A DNA stretch of 64,000 bases from Rhizophagus clarus (taxonomy: Eukaryota; Glomeromycota; Glomeromycetes; Glomerales; Glomeraceae): NCBI GenBank assembly GCA_015698045.1, contig BLAL01000018.1:1426001-1490000 (forward strand), in the 5' to 3' direction. Position 1 is the stretch's first letter. Each line of letters begins with the position of its first letter. This document shows positions 10,775-22,432 of this stretch, one piece after another. The position numbers were made by a program, and so were the translations under genes. The notes below the pieces were generated by a model. That model was not told the DNA's origin. It ran no database searches and saw only the letters and a program-made list of their open reading frames with translations.

Positions 10775-12540
10775 AATCTCTTCATTCATTGATGATAAAA
10801 GAAATTTTATTATGATATCATACGAAATCAAATAATCATAATACTGTAATTGAATTATGTCATAGTTTAAGAATTAGGAAGGTAAATTGATATAACGATA
10901 AACAATTTACTTCACACTATATTATAAACGATTTCATTACTGGTACGATACAAATATTCACAAAAGCGATTTTTAATACATTGAAAGTTACATACCTTTT
11001 TTTTTGTATTAATATGTCACAATATAAAATATCGAATATTAGTGTTCGATAACATATTTAGTTATTTTTGTGTGATAATTTCAAAAATTTTCACACCGAA
11101 TCAGATCTTTGAGATACTGAATTAATAAAATGAATTTAGAATTTTGGAAAGCGCAAGATAAATTCTTTTGGCAGGTTAATGTTTCCTTTATTTCTAACAC
11201 TGTCTCGTACAAGTATAACTGATATCTGACCGATTTTCTAGACGATTGAGATTGGGGACAAATGAAACCAGATAGATGTTAGTATAGATAGTTTTACAAG
11301 CGAAAACCACTGCAGATTAATAGAATATAGAACCCATCGTGTAATAAGTCTACATAATCATCGCAAAAGTAAATCATGTATTTTATTTTCTGTATCAGCC
11401 TTTCTTCGATAAATAGATCAGGAAAAAAACATACTAAATTTTTGGAAAGGTAAGAAAAACCACGTAATATTTCTTCTGGCTTTGAATTTTTATATGTTGT
11501 ATACACATTGGAAGTAATGTATACTAACTCACAGATCAAATGATCACAGTTATAATGAATTGGTTTTTTATTTAGAATGCTGATGAATTAATATTAGTTA
11601 TATAGATATTTTATAAAAGATTTTTATCACCGATCAAAAAAAAAAAAAAAAATTTATTATAATGCAATTATATACAAAGAACGATACTAAAATATATTGA
11701 ATATTTAGAGAAAAATTTTTGATAATGAGCATTAAAAAAAATGATTGGCAAAAAAAAAAATTTTATGCAAAAAATATATATCAGAAAATTATATCTTTAA
11801 AATGCCAAAAAATTATATAGAATACTATTAATGAAAAGATTACACGTGAGAAAAAATAAAATTGTATTGATGATATTATATCTTTTGCTAGTATTATCAT
11901 ATATATTTTTTTTCTTACTGTATATCTTTCAATTTCTCTACCTTGAGTACTTTCATAATCATTGTAAGTAGTATTAACAAATAGTGAATGATTTGTAGAA
12001 AAATGAACTATAGGTGTTAAGAATTTTGAATTTCAGTTAGACTTGCAATTCTCTTAATTCTATTATTGTCAATACTATGCATATTTCTTCTTGTTCTATT
12101 ATGAGTTAAATCTATAGGATCATTGATTGATTATTGATAGAAATGATCATGCGTGTCCTGATAGCTCTGTTAGATCAAAGAATGAAAGACCTTGATTTTG
12201 TAGTATCAATTGGATTATTGAAGGTAATTGGATAGTCATCACTAATTACTGTACTATAAATTAATTTTTTGTAATTCTTGTGATGAAATTAACTGTGCCT
12301 GAACATCATTATTATTCATAAGTTGTTATTTGATCCAGATTCATGAATAGGAAACCTGTTATCTTTCGAAATCCTGAAATTTCAATTCATCAATTGAGTT
12401 AAAGAGTAGATAATGCAATTGAAAATGAACACGTTTGAAGATGTAAGAATTTAAGACTTGTTGTTTTCCATACGATCTAAATTAAATTAATATTAAATTA
12501 TCAATTATAATAGTTTTTCAAATGATTTCACATTACATAC
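10775..12540. other. Mostly non-coding AT-rich DNA
   Basis: Nothing firmly supported. A minus-strand open frame of 81 codons (11294-11539) has a protein-like composition (KPEEILRGFSYLSKNL) but no recognised family, splice context or paralogue. It is left as a possible relic. Confidence 0.35.
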
Positions 12541-12544
12541 CATA

Positions 12545-12730
12545 ATTTTTCTTAAAGGTATTCGTTTATATATCTCCAAGGCTTTCAGGACAATGAGAGA
12601 TTTGATATAATTGATGAATTTGTATAATTTTTTATTTTGTGTTGCGTCAAATTCTATTGCTCTGTGATCAAGTTCTTTATGCAATACCTCACTTGTTGGA
12701 CGTCTCCAATGAATTTTTGTTCTGAATTAT
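12545..12730 (-). pseudogene. Possible kinase C-terminal relic
   Basis: A minus-strand frame of about 58 codons contains WRRPTSEVLHKELDH followed by a Lys/Leu/Ile-rich tail. RPT.E...L resembles the end of the kinase C-lobe (compare SQRPTADELY in kinases A and B). No other kinase motif is seen nearby, so the identification rests on about ten residues. Confidence 0.25.
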
Positions 12731-12951
12731 TTAATTTAATTATAAAGTACATAAGAGAGTCACAGAGTACATATTTAGGACTTCAATTAAAATATAAAAG
12801 CAAATAAAATAAATAAACAATTACTTCAGTTATCCAAAAAATATTAAATCCGGACTTTAATTGGTAAAGGTGTTGCTTACGCTTGTCAATTACTTCATAT
12901 TCTGCCATTACTTCTAAGATTACATTTTTTTCTTATCTCATTTGAACTCTA

Positions 12952-13146
12952 CTAAAGTATTTTTAATTTACAACTTGGAAATATTTGATCGATGATATGG
13001 CACAAATGCTCCTTGATTTTATTGTAAGTGGATTTGTTAACGTCAATTTGCTTTGCTAATTGGTATAAATTTGGCTGTAGTTCTTCAAAAATTCCGAATA
13101 AACGGCCAAAACAATATTTTCCCATTAAAAGCGGATAATCATACAG
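12952..13146 (-). pseudogene. Unassigned gene relic, about 63 codons
   Basis: A stop-free minus-strand frame ends at a TAG (12952-12954). It includes YDYPLLMGKYCFGRLFGIF and NLYQLAKQIDVNKSTYNKI. Its composition is clearly protein-like compared with its surroundings. No start codon or family identified. Confidence 0.35.
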
Positions 13147-13406
13147 AAAATGTCTGAATTATGATTTAATAAGTTGACATCATATAAAAAAGAATTTATT
13201 TGTTGTTTTACGAACAAAATTGAAAATATCTTCCACTAACTGATTAAGTTTTATTCAACATGTGTTTTTTGTTCGTGTTCCACAGATTTTAATGTAGATG
13301 ACGATGAGCTGTTTCAGAGTTATCTAATTTATTATCATCACCATCAATCATCATAGTTTTTCCTATTTAATGCTTTCAGTTTGAATTATTAAAGTCTTTT
13401 TAAGTA

Positions 13407-14339
13407 CAGTCCCGGGCGAAAGTAATGGCGGTGAGAATACCGCTTCTTAATTTGGTTATAACTTCATTACTACCTCGATTAAATCATTACTTATTATACC
13501 AAATTGAACAGTGATATGCTCATTTAAAAAGCAATAAAAAAAAAAGTAATTTCAATTACTGACATTATTCCTGTTTTATTACCCACAATAGCTTCTATTA
13601 CAATAAATTCTACTTATGAGGCTGGTAACTTTTTCATGAAACAAATGTTTAGGAAATTTCTAATTGAACTGGAAATTTTTGCATTCCTATAAAATAATGT
13701 ATCCCTTTCTTACAAAAAATGCCAAAATTCTGAATATTTTATTCAAAGTGTCGCACTAAACTTATATCATAAAAAATTACTGCCAGAATCGAAATGATCA
13801 TCATTTCACATTTTTTTTAATTTTCATCATGATAACTTTGAAATATGTGTATTTTTGACTAATCAAACGTTTTTTTAGACCATTGGTAAGCTTTTTATTA
13901 TGATGATATAAAATAATTATATTCATGATATTTAAATTTTTTCTTTCAATAATGATTTTTTTTTTTTGTTCATTTTAAAGCCCAGATCTCAATCCCAATG
14001 AGAATTTTTGTTTGTTTTTGATGCAGTATATTAAGAAAATGGTAATGCAAAAAAAGGAAAAAAATGGTACAAGCTATTTCTCAATTTATTTAGAAAGGAG
14101 TGAAATAATTTCGAAAATAGCATAGTTATTGATAGCGAGGTTATTAACGATAATAGCATGCAAAATCAAATTGAAGCATGTTTTGATACAGATAGAGGTC
14201 AAACCCAATATTTATTAAATAATAAAATATATGTATTTTTGACTCCTCTTTCTGAAAATAAAAAAAAAATTCGTAACTTCATTATAAATTTATGTGTTAT
14301 ATTAAAAAAACTGACCGCCATTACTTTCGCCGGGGACTG
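13407..14339 (+). mobile_element. Tc1/mariner remnant
   Basis: Inverted termini CAGTCCCGGGCGAAAGTAATG (left, from 13407) and CATTACTTTCGCCGGGGACTG (right, to 14339) are flanked by TA on both sides, the Tc1/mariner target site. The element is 933 bp. Inside, on the plus strand near 13980, a frame reads PDLNPNEN, the degenerate form of the signature (S)PDLNPIEN close to the third catalytic acid of Tc1 transposases. The rest of the transposase is too decayed to follow. Non-autonomous fossil. Confidence 0.85.
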
Positions 14340-16523
14340 TAGTACAGCGTACACCTTGTTTCTTGAATTCGTGATCCTATAATTTACGAAATATAAATAT
14401 TATATGTTTGTCATTTAAATATTTACAGTAATTAGATTATATGACTTACTCTTTTATTAGATCAAGGTACAGTACTTGCGCGATTTTATTAATTCTGCTT
14501 TCCCTTCATTTTTTAATGTATCTCAATGGAACTTAAATACTTGCCGATACCGGTTTATAAACATCGTTAACATGTTTTAGTAGTAGTTATATTGAAAAGC
14601 TACATTTTTGACTAAATTGTTAATTACTAACTCGTTCATTTTAAAAAATACACTAATTTTCTAAATTTTTTTAATGAAACAAAAATAAATGGATCAATTA
14701 GCATTTTATGTAATATCGGTAAAAAGATAATTAAGACGCAATATTTATTAGCGCTTACCTCGTTCCATTACGTGAGTGGGAATTTTTCAAGTAAAAATAT
14801 TACCGTGAACTCATTGTTATTTGTTTTTTTTGCTCTTTTTCAAGCCAATATTATGTGGTAATATTGTGCTTTTAAATATGAATTTTGGAACTGGACTATA
14901 ACGTTTTAATAATTTAGTTTTATTGAACGACTTTGATTCAATAAATCATTTACACCATCAATTTGATAATCATCGTCAAATTCTAAAATGAAAAAAAAAA
15001 ATATTTAATAAGCACATTATCATATTTATATAAAGAGTTAATTATCTTAGTTTTTTTTTTTTTTGTTTTAATACCTCATAGCTAGCAGAAGTTGGCATTT
15101 TAGGTCTTGTTAAACGTGAAGAATAAAGCTACTCACTCATATTATCCCCTTATTGTGTTTACACACTATTCAACGTGTATTCTTGACACTGATAAATTGT
15201 GTCGATTATATCTTATGTATAATATGATTGTTACTTAATTATGGTTAAATTCAAAGAAAAAAACTGATTTTTATTTGATACGCCACGTTGATATCATATG
15301 ATAATTGTCTCATTATTCCGTCATTTTTCTAATTTTGATATAAACAAAACGATCTAATCTCGTAATTATGAATATGAATGGGAAATATTAAAAAAGGTGA
15401 AAATCTGATGCAATTAAAGAAAGGGAGTAGTGAAATAAACGTTTAAAAATAAGAATTAAACGTCGGTTAAAGTACGTTAAAGTATGAAAATAAAACGCAT
15501 AAAGCCACATCTTAAGCGTATAGATAACCATTTAAATAAACGTATTTTACCTATTTTTATCCTGTCCCAGCGCCATAAAAATATCCGTAAAATATATTTT
15601 AACAAGACAAGATAAACCGAGTGTCCGTAATATTTTCATGCCGATCACGTGGCCTCCAGAAAAAGTGGTATAAGCGCTTCTGTATCAGACTTTTCTCTGT
15701 CATCATTTTACCATCACAATACACAAGTTTAATATGATATCTAGGCGTATACCTTGGACGGTATCTACGGTACGTTAGTTCCTTATTTCAGACTGGCAAT
15801 TATACTGATCATATGTTTCATCACTTTTTAAACATGCTTCTTAGAATTTTAAAGTAGACGTTTTAAATTTCAAGTAACTTGATCTCGTTTGAAAAGATAA
15901 AAATGAAAATAAAAAGATTATGATTTTGATTAACTTTATGGTACTATCAATCACAACCGGTATATGTTGTTAAAGTGTCACTTTGTCTTCACTTTATAAA
16001 TTACCATAATAAATATGAATCTGTCATTTTGACCTCTTGAGTCATATAACGAGAAAAAAAAACTGATTAATAAAATGCAACTTGTAAGTGAGAAATGGAT
16101 GAACAAATGTTTCATTGGACGGTCCATATCTTTTTAATATATGTATATATATAAAAGTGAATATGATCCACGTGTGGTGTCTACACAATTTTTATTCTTA
16201 GTGATCGCGCAAATAAAAAATTTACGTCAAATCCATCATTGTTTTTTTGCAAAAGTGATGACGGTTAAGCCAAAATACCAGTATATACTGTCTGTAATGG
16301 GGATATAAAATAATAATACTATTTAACAACAGATGATCGGTCGACTTGGCAAAATGTTAATCGTGTGATAGTATGATAGACACATGCAACTTCTGAATTT
16401 GGCAAGATTAAATTTTGAGATCCGGTATTTTTTTAGCTAGCCGTTTTAAAAATATTTTGATATAAATACGTAATTTCGGCTAATTTATTGCTCAAAAGAT
16501 ATTTGCATCATTCTATAGGCAAG
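14340..16523. other. Intergenic region upstream of the Gag-like/MIR gene
   Basis: No gene supported. A possible short 5' exon (ATG at about 15733, twelve codons, then a GTACGT donor) was seen but cannot be linked. A TATAG acceptor-like site just before 16519 suggests a 5'-UTR intron for the downstream gene. Confidence 0.35.
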
Positions 16524-18237
16524 ATGAATTTTCCAAAATATGATGGGAATATTCATCCAGATGAATGGATTAACGACATTCAAAAATATTTGAAGCTTAT
16601 AAATAATAGTAACGATCATTTGGAAATTGCTATATCATTAGTAAATAATAATATATCACTTCCAACTGGAATTAATAGTTTTGAAAAACTTCGTAATGCA
16701 CTTAGAGAAGATTATTTTTTTACTATATTTCAAAATACTAACAAAAGAAAATTACAATCATTAAAATATATTCCTGAAAGTGAAGGTGGTGATACTTCTA
16801 AATTTATTTCGAATTTTCTCAAATTATGTTATAACGCTGAAATTAATAATATAGAAGAACAAAAGTATTATCTTTATAAATCACTTCCAATGTCACATTT
16901 TAATATCATTGAAAGTGAATTTCTTGAAAAAATGAAAAATGTAAATTCAACTAATGAATTAGTTAAAGAATTCGAAGATTTTGCTGTTTATGGTTCAAAT
17001 TTAATTACAAATGAATCTATTGTAGCGTTAAAACATATTGCCTCAGGAAAATATTTAAGTTCGGTTGAAGGTTTACGTTCGCATGACCGTCAATTGGTAT
17101 TATAACGTGTATTCTGATATTTAATTATATTTTACAACCTAACATATAATATATTATTCCTTAGGTTTTTGTAGGAAGTCCAGTGCCTGATCCTAACTCT
17201 TTATGGAAAATTAAATTTGATAAAAAATCAGCTGCTTATACCTTACAACATGTCAAATCAGATAATAAATTTCTTGGAATAAGTTTTGATGATTATGAGA
17301 GCAATTTCTTCTCCATAAGACCTTCTAAAATGTACCCTAAACACACAAAAGGTAATTCAAAATTTATTTTTTTATATCAGTCAACGGGTCAAAGTTGTTC
17401 TCCTCCAGAGAACACATTTGTAATTAAAATTTCTAAGTTCAGAATCATATAGTACAAACTGAAATCATCTTAGATGTATCACTTACTCCGTTTGTTACAA
17501 AAAGTCAGGTGAAATTCACTAAATCATGATTCATTTAAATGAGAACCTTTACTTTTGTTTTTTCTTTTCTTGTAGTAATCTTTAAAGAAAAAAAAAATGT
17601 TATTTGATATATTATTTGCCCGTTGACTGATATTGTTTCTTGAATCTAAAAATAATATTTATATTTATTATTTTAGTGAATTGTGATGAGAAAATTTTTA
17701 GAATTGATCCTTGGATTTATCAGGAAAAAAGTAGAAATTATTGGGAAAATGATTGTGATTGCTCTAGAAATTATCGGACAAATAATTGTCATTGCTCTAG
17801 AAATGATCGAGAAAATAATTATGATTGGAAAAAAAATTGGAACGGAGGATGGGAATTTATATCAGGTACTAAACGCTACGTCATTGTTGATTCATCATCA
17901 TCCGTTAAGGCTTTGTCTGATGTTAAGAGTAAAGACCAAGTTTACTTAAAATCAAATGATATTATTAATCTTAAAATTACCGAAAATTATAATAATCGTA
18001 GAGGTAATCGTAGAGATTATTTTTTACGTAGTCATGATATTCAATTTACTATGTTTACTAATGGAAAAGATGAGCGTTTTCAAGAAGTTGTTTGTCATGA
18101 TGAAAGATTAGGAGGAAATGATGAAGTAAGTAAAATTGATTTTTTGATCTCATCTGTTAACATTTAAGATTTAATAATTAATCCTCATCTTTTAGTGGTG
18201 TATTGAGCTTATCAAAAAAAAAAATATTGGACCATAG
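16524..18237 (+). CDS. Gag-like N-terminus fused to MIR-domain protein
   Basis: Four exons: 16524-17096, 17165-17351, 17677-18125, 18196-18237, about 416 residues, all in phase. The N-terminal 170 residues (MNFPKYDGNIHPDEWI..., later FISNFLKLCYNAEI) have the layout of a retroelement Gag capsid segment (F.k(f/y)dG....eW). They continue into a MIR-like beta-trefoil region: ALKHIASGKYLSS, VFVGSPVPDPNSLWKI, LQHVKSDNKFLG, YFLRSHDIQFT, FQEVVCHDERLGGNDEWCIELI. I recognise this combination as a repeated Glomeromycotina family annotated as MIR-domain proteins. Two oddities: the second intron is 325 nt, four times the local norm, and exon 3 begins with three 11-residue repeats (YWENDCDCSRN-type) that insert Cys and charged residues into the MIR region. 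Function unknown; MIR domains in other proteins sit in ER enzymes and channels. Confidence 0.7.
17740..17845 (+). repeat. 33-bp tandem repeat inside exon 3
   Basis: Three diverged in-frame units encode YWENDCDCSRN, YRTNNCHCSRN and a third, Cys-less DRENNYDWKKN-like unit. Length 33 nt each, so the frame is kept. Confidence 0.7.
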
Positions 18238-19751
18238 ATACTTTACTTGACTAAATAATTTGATTACTAATTTATTTGTAAGTTGTAACTTGTACGGTAA
18301 TCAAAGATTATTAAATATCAATAAATTATACTGTCTGTACATGAACCAGTTCGGTAATGATATATGCGAACCGGCAGTGTTGTCACTTGTCACGGGACAG
18401 GCTACACAAAAAGAAATGATAATCCCTCAAAATTTTATTATGATAATCTACTTCGTTACTCAGAAAAAGTGTTTAATATCTATTACACATAAATACACAT
18501 AATTTTTGTAGAGTTTTTCAAGTTACAAAAGAGTACGGACAGTGCGCGACGTGTCCGGGACAGCCAAAAAAAGCCGCGAACATCGAAAATGTACAACACT
18601 GTGCGAACGGAAATAACACGAGGATGACTTTCTTTTTTTTTTATTTACAAAGCTACCCGTCTCTTCTTTCTTTGACGAATTCTGGTGACTGCGAACTTGT
18701 TGTGGTTCATCTTATCTAGATGCAATGATATTGGCCTGATAGCCTTCTTCAAGAAGAGCATAAATTTTTGTCAGCTTCATCACAGATAATCGTGGCATAT
18801 TTGGAGAAAATTTTCTTTTTTTTATTCTAAAGAGCGAGGCTTAGGTTTATTTTATATTATTTTAATTATATTGGTATCATATTTTTTTTTCGCGTTTAAT
18901 TATTCCAAGATTGAATATATTCAAAAAATCGCAAAAGTAAAATTGCGATAATATTAATATTCTAAATCTGTGCATTTATAAAATTTATTTTAATTTAATT
19001 GATTATAGAATTACAGTACATAATTTTAAAATTCTGTTTATCAGTTGCGTTATTTTTGTGAGTTATTTTATATTAACCGACAAATTATTTAGTGGATTGA
19101 ATTTGTTAGCAGGAGTTTAATGTATTAAATATTTGGCTACTAATGATATAATTATACAAACCAAAGAGTATGTGATCTAATAATTTAACCATTTAAAGTC
19201 TAAAAAAAAAATTCCATTTAATTTTCATTTTTAAAGATTTTAAAAATGTACAATATGATTAAGATGGTACATTTCAAGATAAAATTCTTGAAATTTAAAT
19301 AAAATAAATTCTCATGTCTTTACAGGACTACCATCATTATATTATTTCTGTTGCGTTATATTTTAATGAATTATTAGGAACGTTAAATAAAACTTATATT
19401 TTTGTAAACGAAAAATAATAAAAATTAACTCGAATTTGTTTAAAAAAAAAAAGTTACATTTATGGATCTTTAAATTAGATATTGATCGCAATTTTTTTGC
19501 GGTATTGCATAGTATATCACATTACGGTCAATCGTACCAACCACAACTTCAATGTTTTTGATAAGTACGTATCAATCGCATCATGTTTTACAAATTGCAA
19601 CACTACATATAAAAGTAACCTTTTACAACATTAAAAAAAAAATTAGTATTTATCAATATTTATTAATCAGTAAATTATTTTACAGTACACTGCGTTTTCT
19701 TTGGGTCATAATTAATAGAATAAAACAAGAAAATCAATTAAATCTTAAAAC
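18238..19751. other. Intergenic, nothing firmly recognised
   Basis: Contains a less AT-rich patch at 18340-18640 with repeated cgggacag steps, and open frames of 60-80 codons without family resemblance. Probably a decayed repeat. Confidence 0.35.
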
Positions 19752-22432
19752 TTAAACTTGACCCTTCGGAGTGAAATAGGTTGGCCTAATAAACTCTGTT
19801 TTGAAATGCTTTGCTTTGACTTGAGATTCCAAATTATTACGAAATATCTTGCTATAGGAATGATTATATTTTTTTGGATCAGGTAAGACATTAGCATTAC
19901 GAACAATATTTTCCTAAAAATGAAAGATATCAATATAATTTATAATACAAATTCACATACTAATAACAAAAAAACGACTTCTTACTTTAAAGAAGTATAA
20001 TGCTTCAAGCGCGTTTCGAAGGCACTTGATGTTCGATAGTTGCGCAGGGAGGTTAAAACGAGTTCCTTCTAGACCAAAGTAAAGACCATTATCGAGAAGG
20101 TCAACTCCGATTATTTGACCATCTAGACCTTTACGTGACGATAAAATTAACAACATATTACAACATAATCAATGTGAAGAACCTTACGCCTTACCAGCAA
20201 ATTGTATGCCTAAGATGACTGAATATTTCACTGTCTCATCCGATAAGTCTTCTTTAAGAAATTTATCAAGAACATCTTTTGTTGTTCTCAGACATTTTGA
20301 ACAGTCACGAATAGCTTTAGCAGGTGTTGGAGCTTTTGCGCACTCTGTATGACTTAGCTCAACATCTTTATATTTGTGAACGATCCTTAGGTCGATCTTT
20401 CGCCGTCTCTCAGAAATAGCTGACACAGTTTCTCCCCTATATTGCACTAAATGATTATTCATATCAATGTAAATAACAATTCATAGAGATAATCTTACCA
20501 ACGAAGATTCACAATATCCAAGACGTCACTAAAAACGTCGTTGAGAATCGGTGCTATCATATTTATCACATAATCCATTTCACTAAGATTTTTTCGTTTG
20601 CCAGTTTCATCATTGAATAAGTATGGGTTATCGAGAAATTTGTCAATTCTAGCAACAGCATTAATATTAGTCAGTTAATAAAGTGAATTTCATAATTAAA
20701 AAAACTAAATTTAATAACTTACACATGAAAATATATGGTTGCGATTTGTTGTACCATTGGAATATTCTTCTTAGTTTTTATCTTAAACAAATATTCCCGT
20801 AAATCGACATAATGGTACAACCCACACATCTAAGAATGAATAAATATAAATGGATTGAGAAATAGTAAACATATGCGTAAGAAACCGATAAGCACTTACT
20901 TCTTCAACAGTATCGATAATCGTTTTAATTTCACCTTCAAAAGAATTGGGAATCATGTTGACTTGACTGTACACTTTTTCTTTGATATCATTCCATTCGT
21001 TACCGAACCAGATATGCATTCCATTATGAAATTCTGAAGACAAATCTATTATCGACGAAAGGCCTAAACTGTATTTGTACATTTAATACAATAATTACCT
21101 CAGCAGCTTCTCCATGGTATACTACATTAGTACAATACAAAATACATACCGAATAACACTCATTGTACAAGCCGTTCGTTCTTTCTTGCTTTTCATTGAG
21201 ACTGATTTCACTAGTTCTGCAGTGTTTTTTGTAAGTACGTCAATGAACCTACGGCCATCTTTTAACTTCCAGTCAGTTTCACGAGTTCCACCCAAATATT
21301 CATCAAAAGTGGTTGTTTTGGGGTTTTTAGTGGGTTCATCATATGAATCTTCCTCGTCATCACTGTCAATAAATTCTCCATTGTTGCTGTTTCTTTCGCT
21401 TTCCGATCCCAATTGATTAGTAATCTTAATATCTGAGCCGTCATTGTTGCTATCTTGTTCGCAGTCCGATCCCAATGGATTAAAAGGATTAATCTTAATT
21501 TTTTGGTCGTCATTATCGCTATCCTCTTCTTCGTTGTCCGATTCCAATGGGTTAAAAGGACCAATCTTATACGAATCCTAATACGCCAGTCAAAATATAT
21601 ATTTATCAATATGATAACTTCGTAACGTTTGTTGATTTATTATATACCTGTCTCGGTCGTTTGTGTGGATGAATATGTTCGGTTGCGCGAATTTGAGAAG
21701 GTGGAGTAACAGAACGGTAATAATCATTTAATGTCCGTTTTGCTTTATTACTGTCCTAAAAATTAAAATTACAGTTTATTATTAGGAACAAGGAAACATG
21801 ACGCAAAATAATAATTATAAATAAAAAAATGTGCAACCTGCATTCCAATGAAACTTCCTCCATAGATACTTCCTTTTATAGTTCCACTGATGCATGAAAT
21901 TGTCGTGTGTGTACACGAACGTTTCTTCTCCCATTCTCTCGCGTTTTTGCGATCTGGTTGAGGACTCTTATAAAAAAAAAAAAGAATTAATAACATTCAT
22001 TTTTCACAATCATCAATTTCCCATCCCACCGAAATACATAGCAACCAAGTAGGTCACCTGTATCCCAATGGGTCCAGTGCTGGATCAGCTAATAGCCTTT
22101 GGCATCAGATAGCTGAGTTAGCTTTCTGTGCGCCAGCACCAGTTTCGTGGCTCAGCGAATAGCCTTGAATGACAGGCGGCCAAGTAGGCCCTAGTCACGC
22201 CACTTTCTTTTTAACTATCTTCACCAAATAAAAAGATTTTAATTGCCTTTTTGTATCTGTCAAGAAGCATCTGCGCACGTTCCCGCTTGCTAACTTGATC
22301 AGACTTAGTGAATGTTTCGAGAGATTTCACGTAAAAATCTATTTTTCGGTTGAATGGTTCTAAATCACACTCATTCAGAAAGTCAACAACAGTCCAGCTT
22401 TCAGGGTCTTTTCGATTAAAATATTCAGACAT
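19752..22432 (-). CDS. Ten-exon uncharacterised fungal protein
   Basis: From 5' to 3' (minus): exon 1 begins at the ATG 22432 (MSEYFNRKDPESWTVVDFL) and ends near 22220. Exons 2-10 are 21838-21966, 21648-21755, 21150-21577, 20900-21068, 20723-20829, 20499-20648, 20195-20436, 19986-20128 and 19752-19913. Exons 2-10 join in perfect phase to 545 residues ending TPKGQV-stop. I could not find an in-phase junction from exon 1 to exon 2. Features: an acidic repeat region (PLESDNEEED, PLGSDCEQDS, LGSESERNS), then a conserved block LSEMDYVINMIAPIL...LRWGETVS, then IDLRIVHKYKDVELSHTECAK and a C-terminal beta-rich part GLDGQIIGVDLLDNGLYFGLEG. I associate this layout with a Mucoromycota family of unknown function. 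The D...E(x)2K pattern recalls, but does not match exactly, a PD-(D/E)XK nuclease core. No signal peptide or membrane segment. Confidence 0.75.
22050..22205. repeat. GC-richer patch in intron 1 of the ten-exon gene
   Basis: About 150 bp with near-balanced base composition inside an otherwise AT-rich intron. It has internal repeats: ccaagtagg(t/c)c at both ends and tcagc(t/g)aatagcctt twice. Probably a short inserted repeat; the class is not determined. Confidence 0.4.

Noticed and set aside
21114-21609. Alternative frames over exon 4 of the ten-exon gene
   Set aside because: They oppose or shift a phase-consistent exon encoding acidic repeats; the low-complexity codons explain the lack of stops.
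22050-22205. tRNA gene or tRNA-derived SINE
   Set aside because: A tggctcagcgaatag stretch resembles an A box, but there is no B box, no cloverleaf and no A-tail with target duplication.
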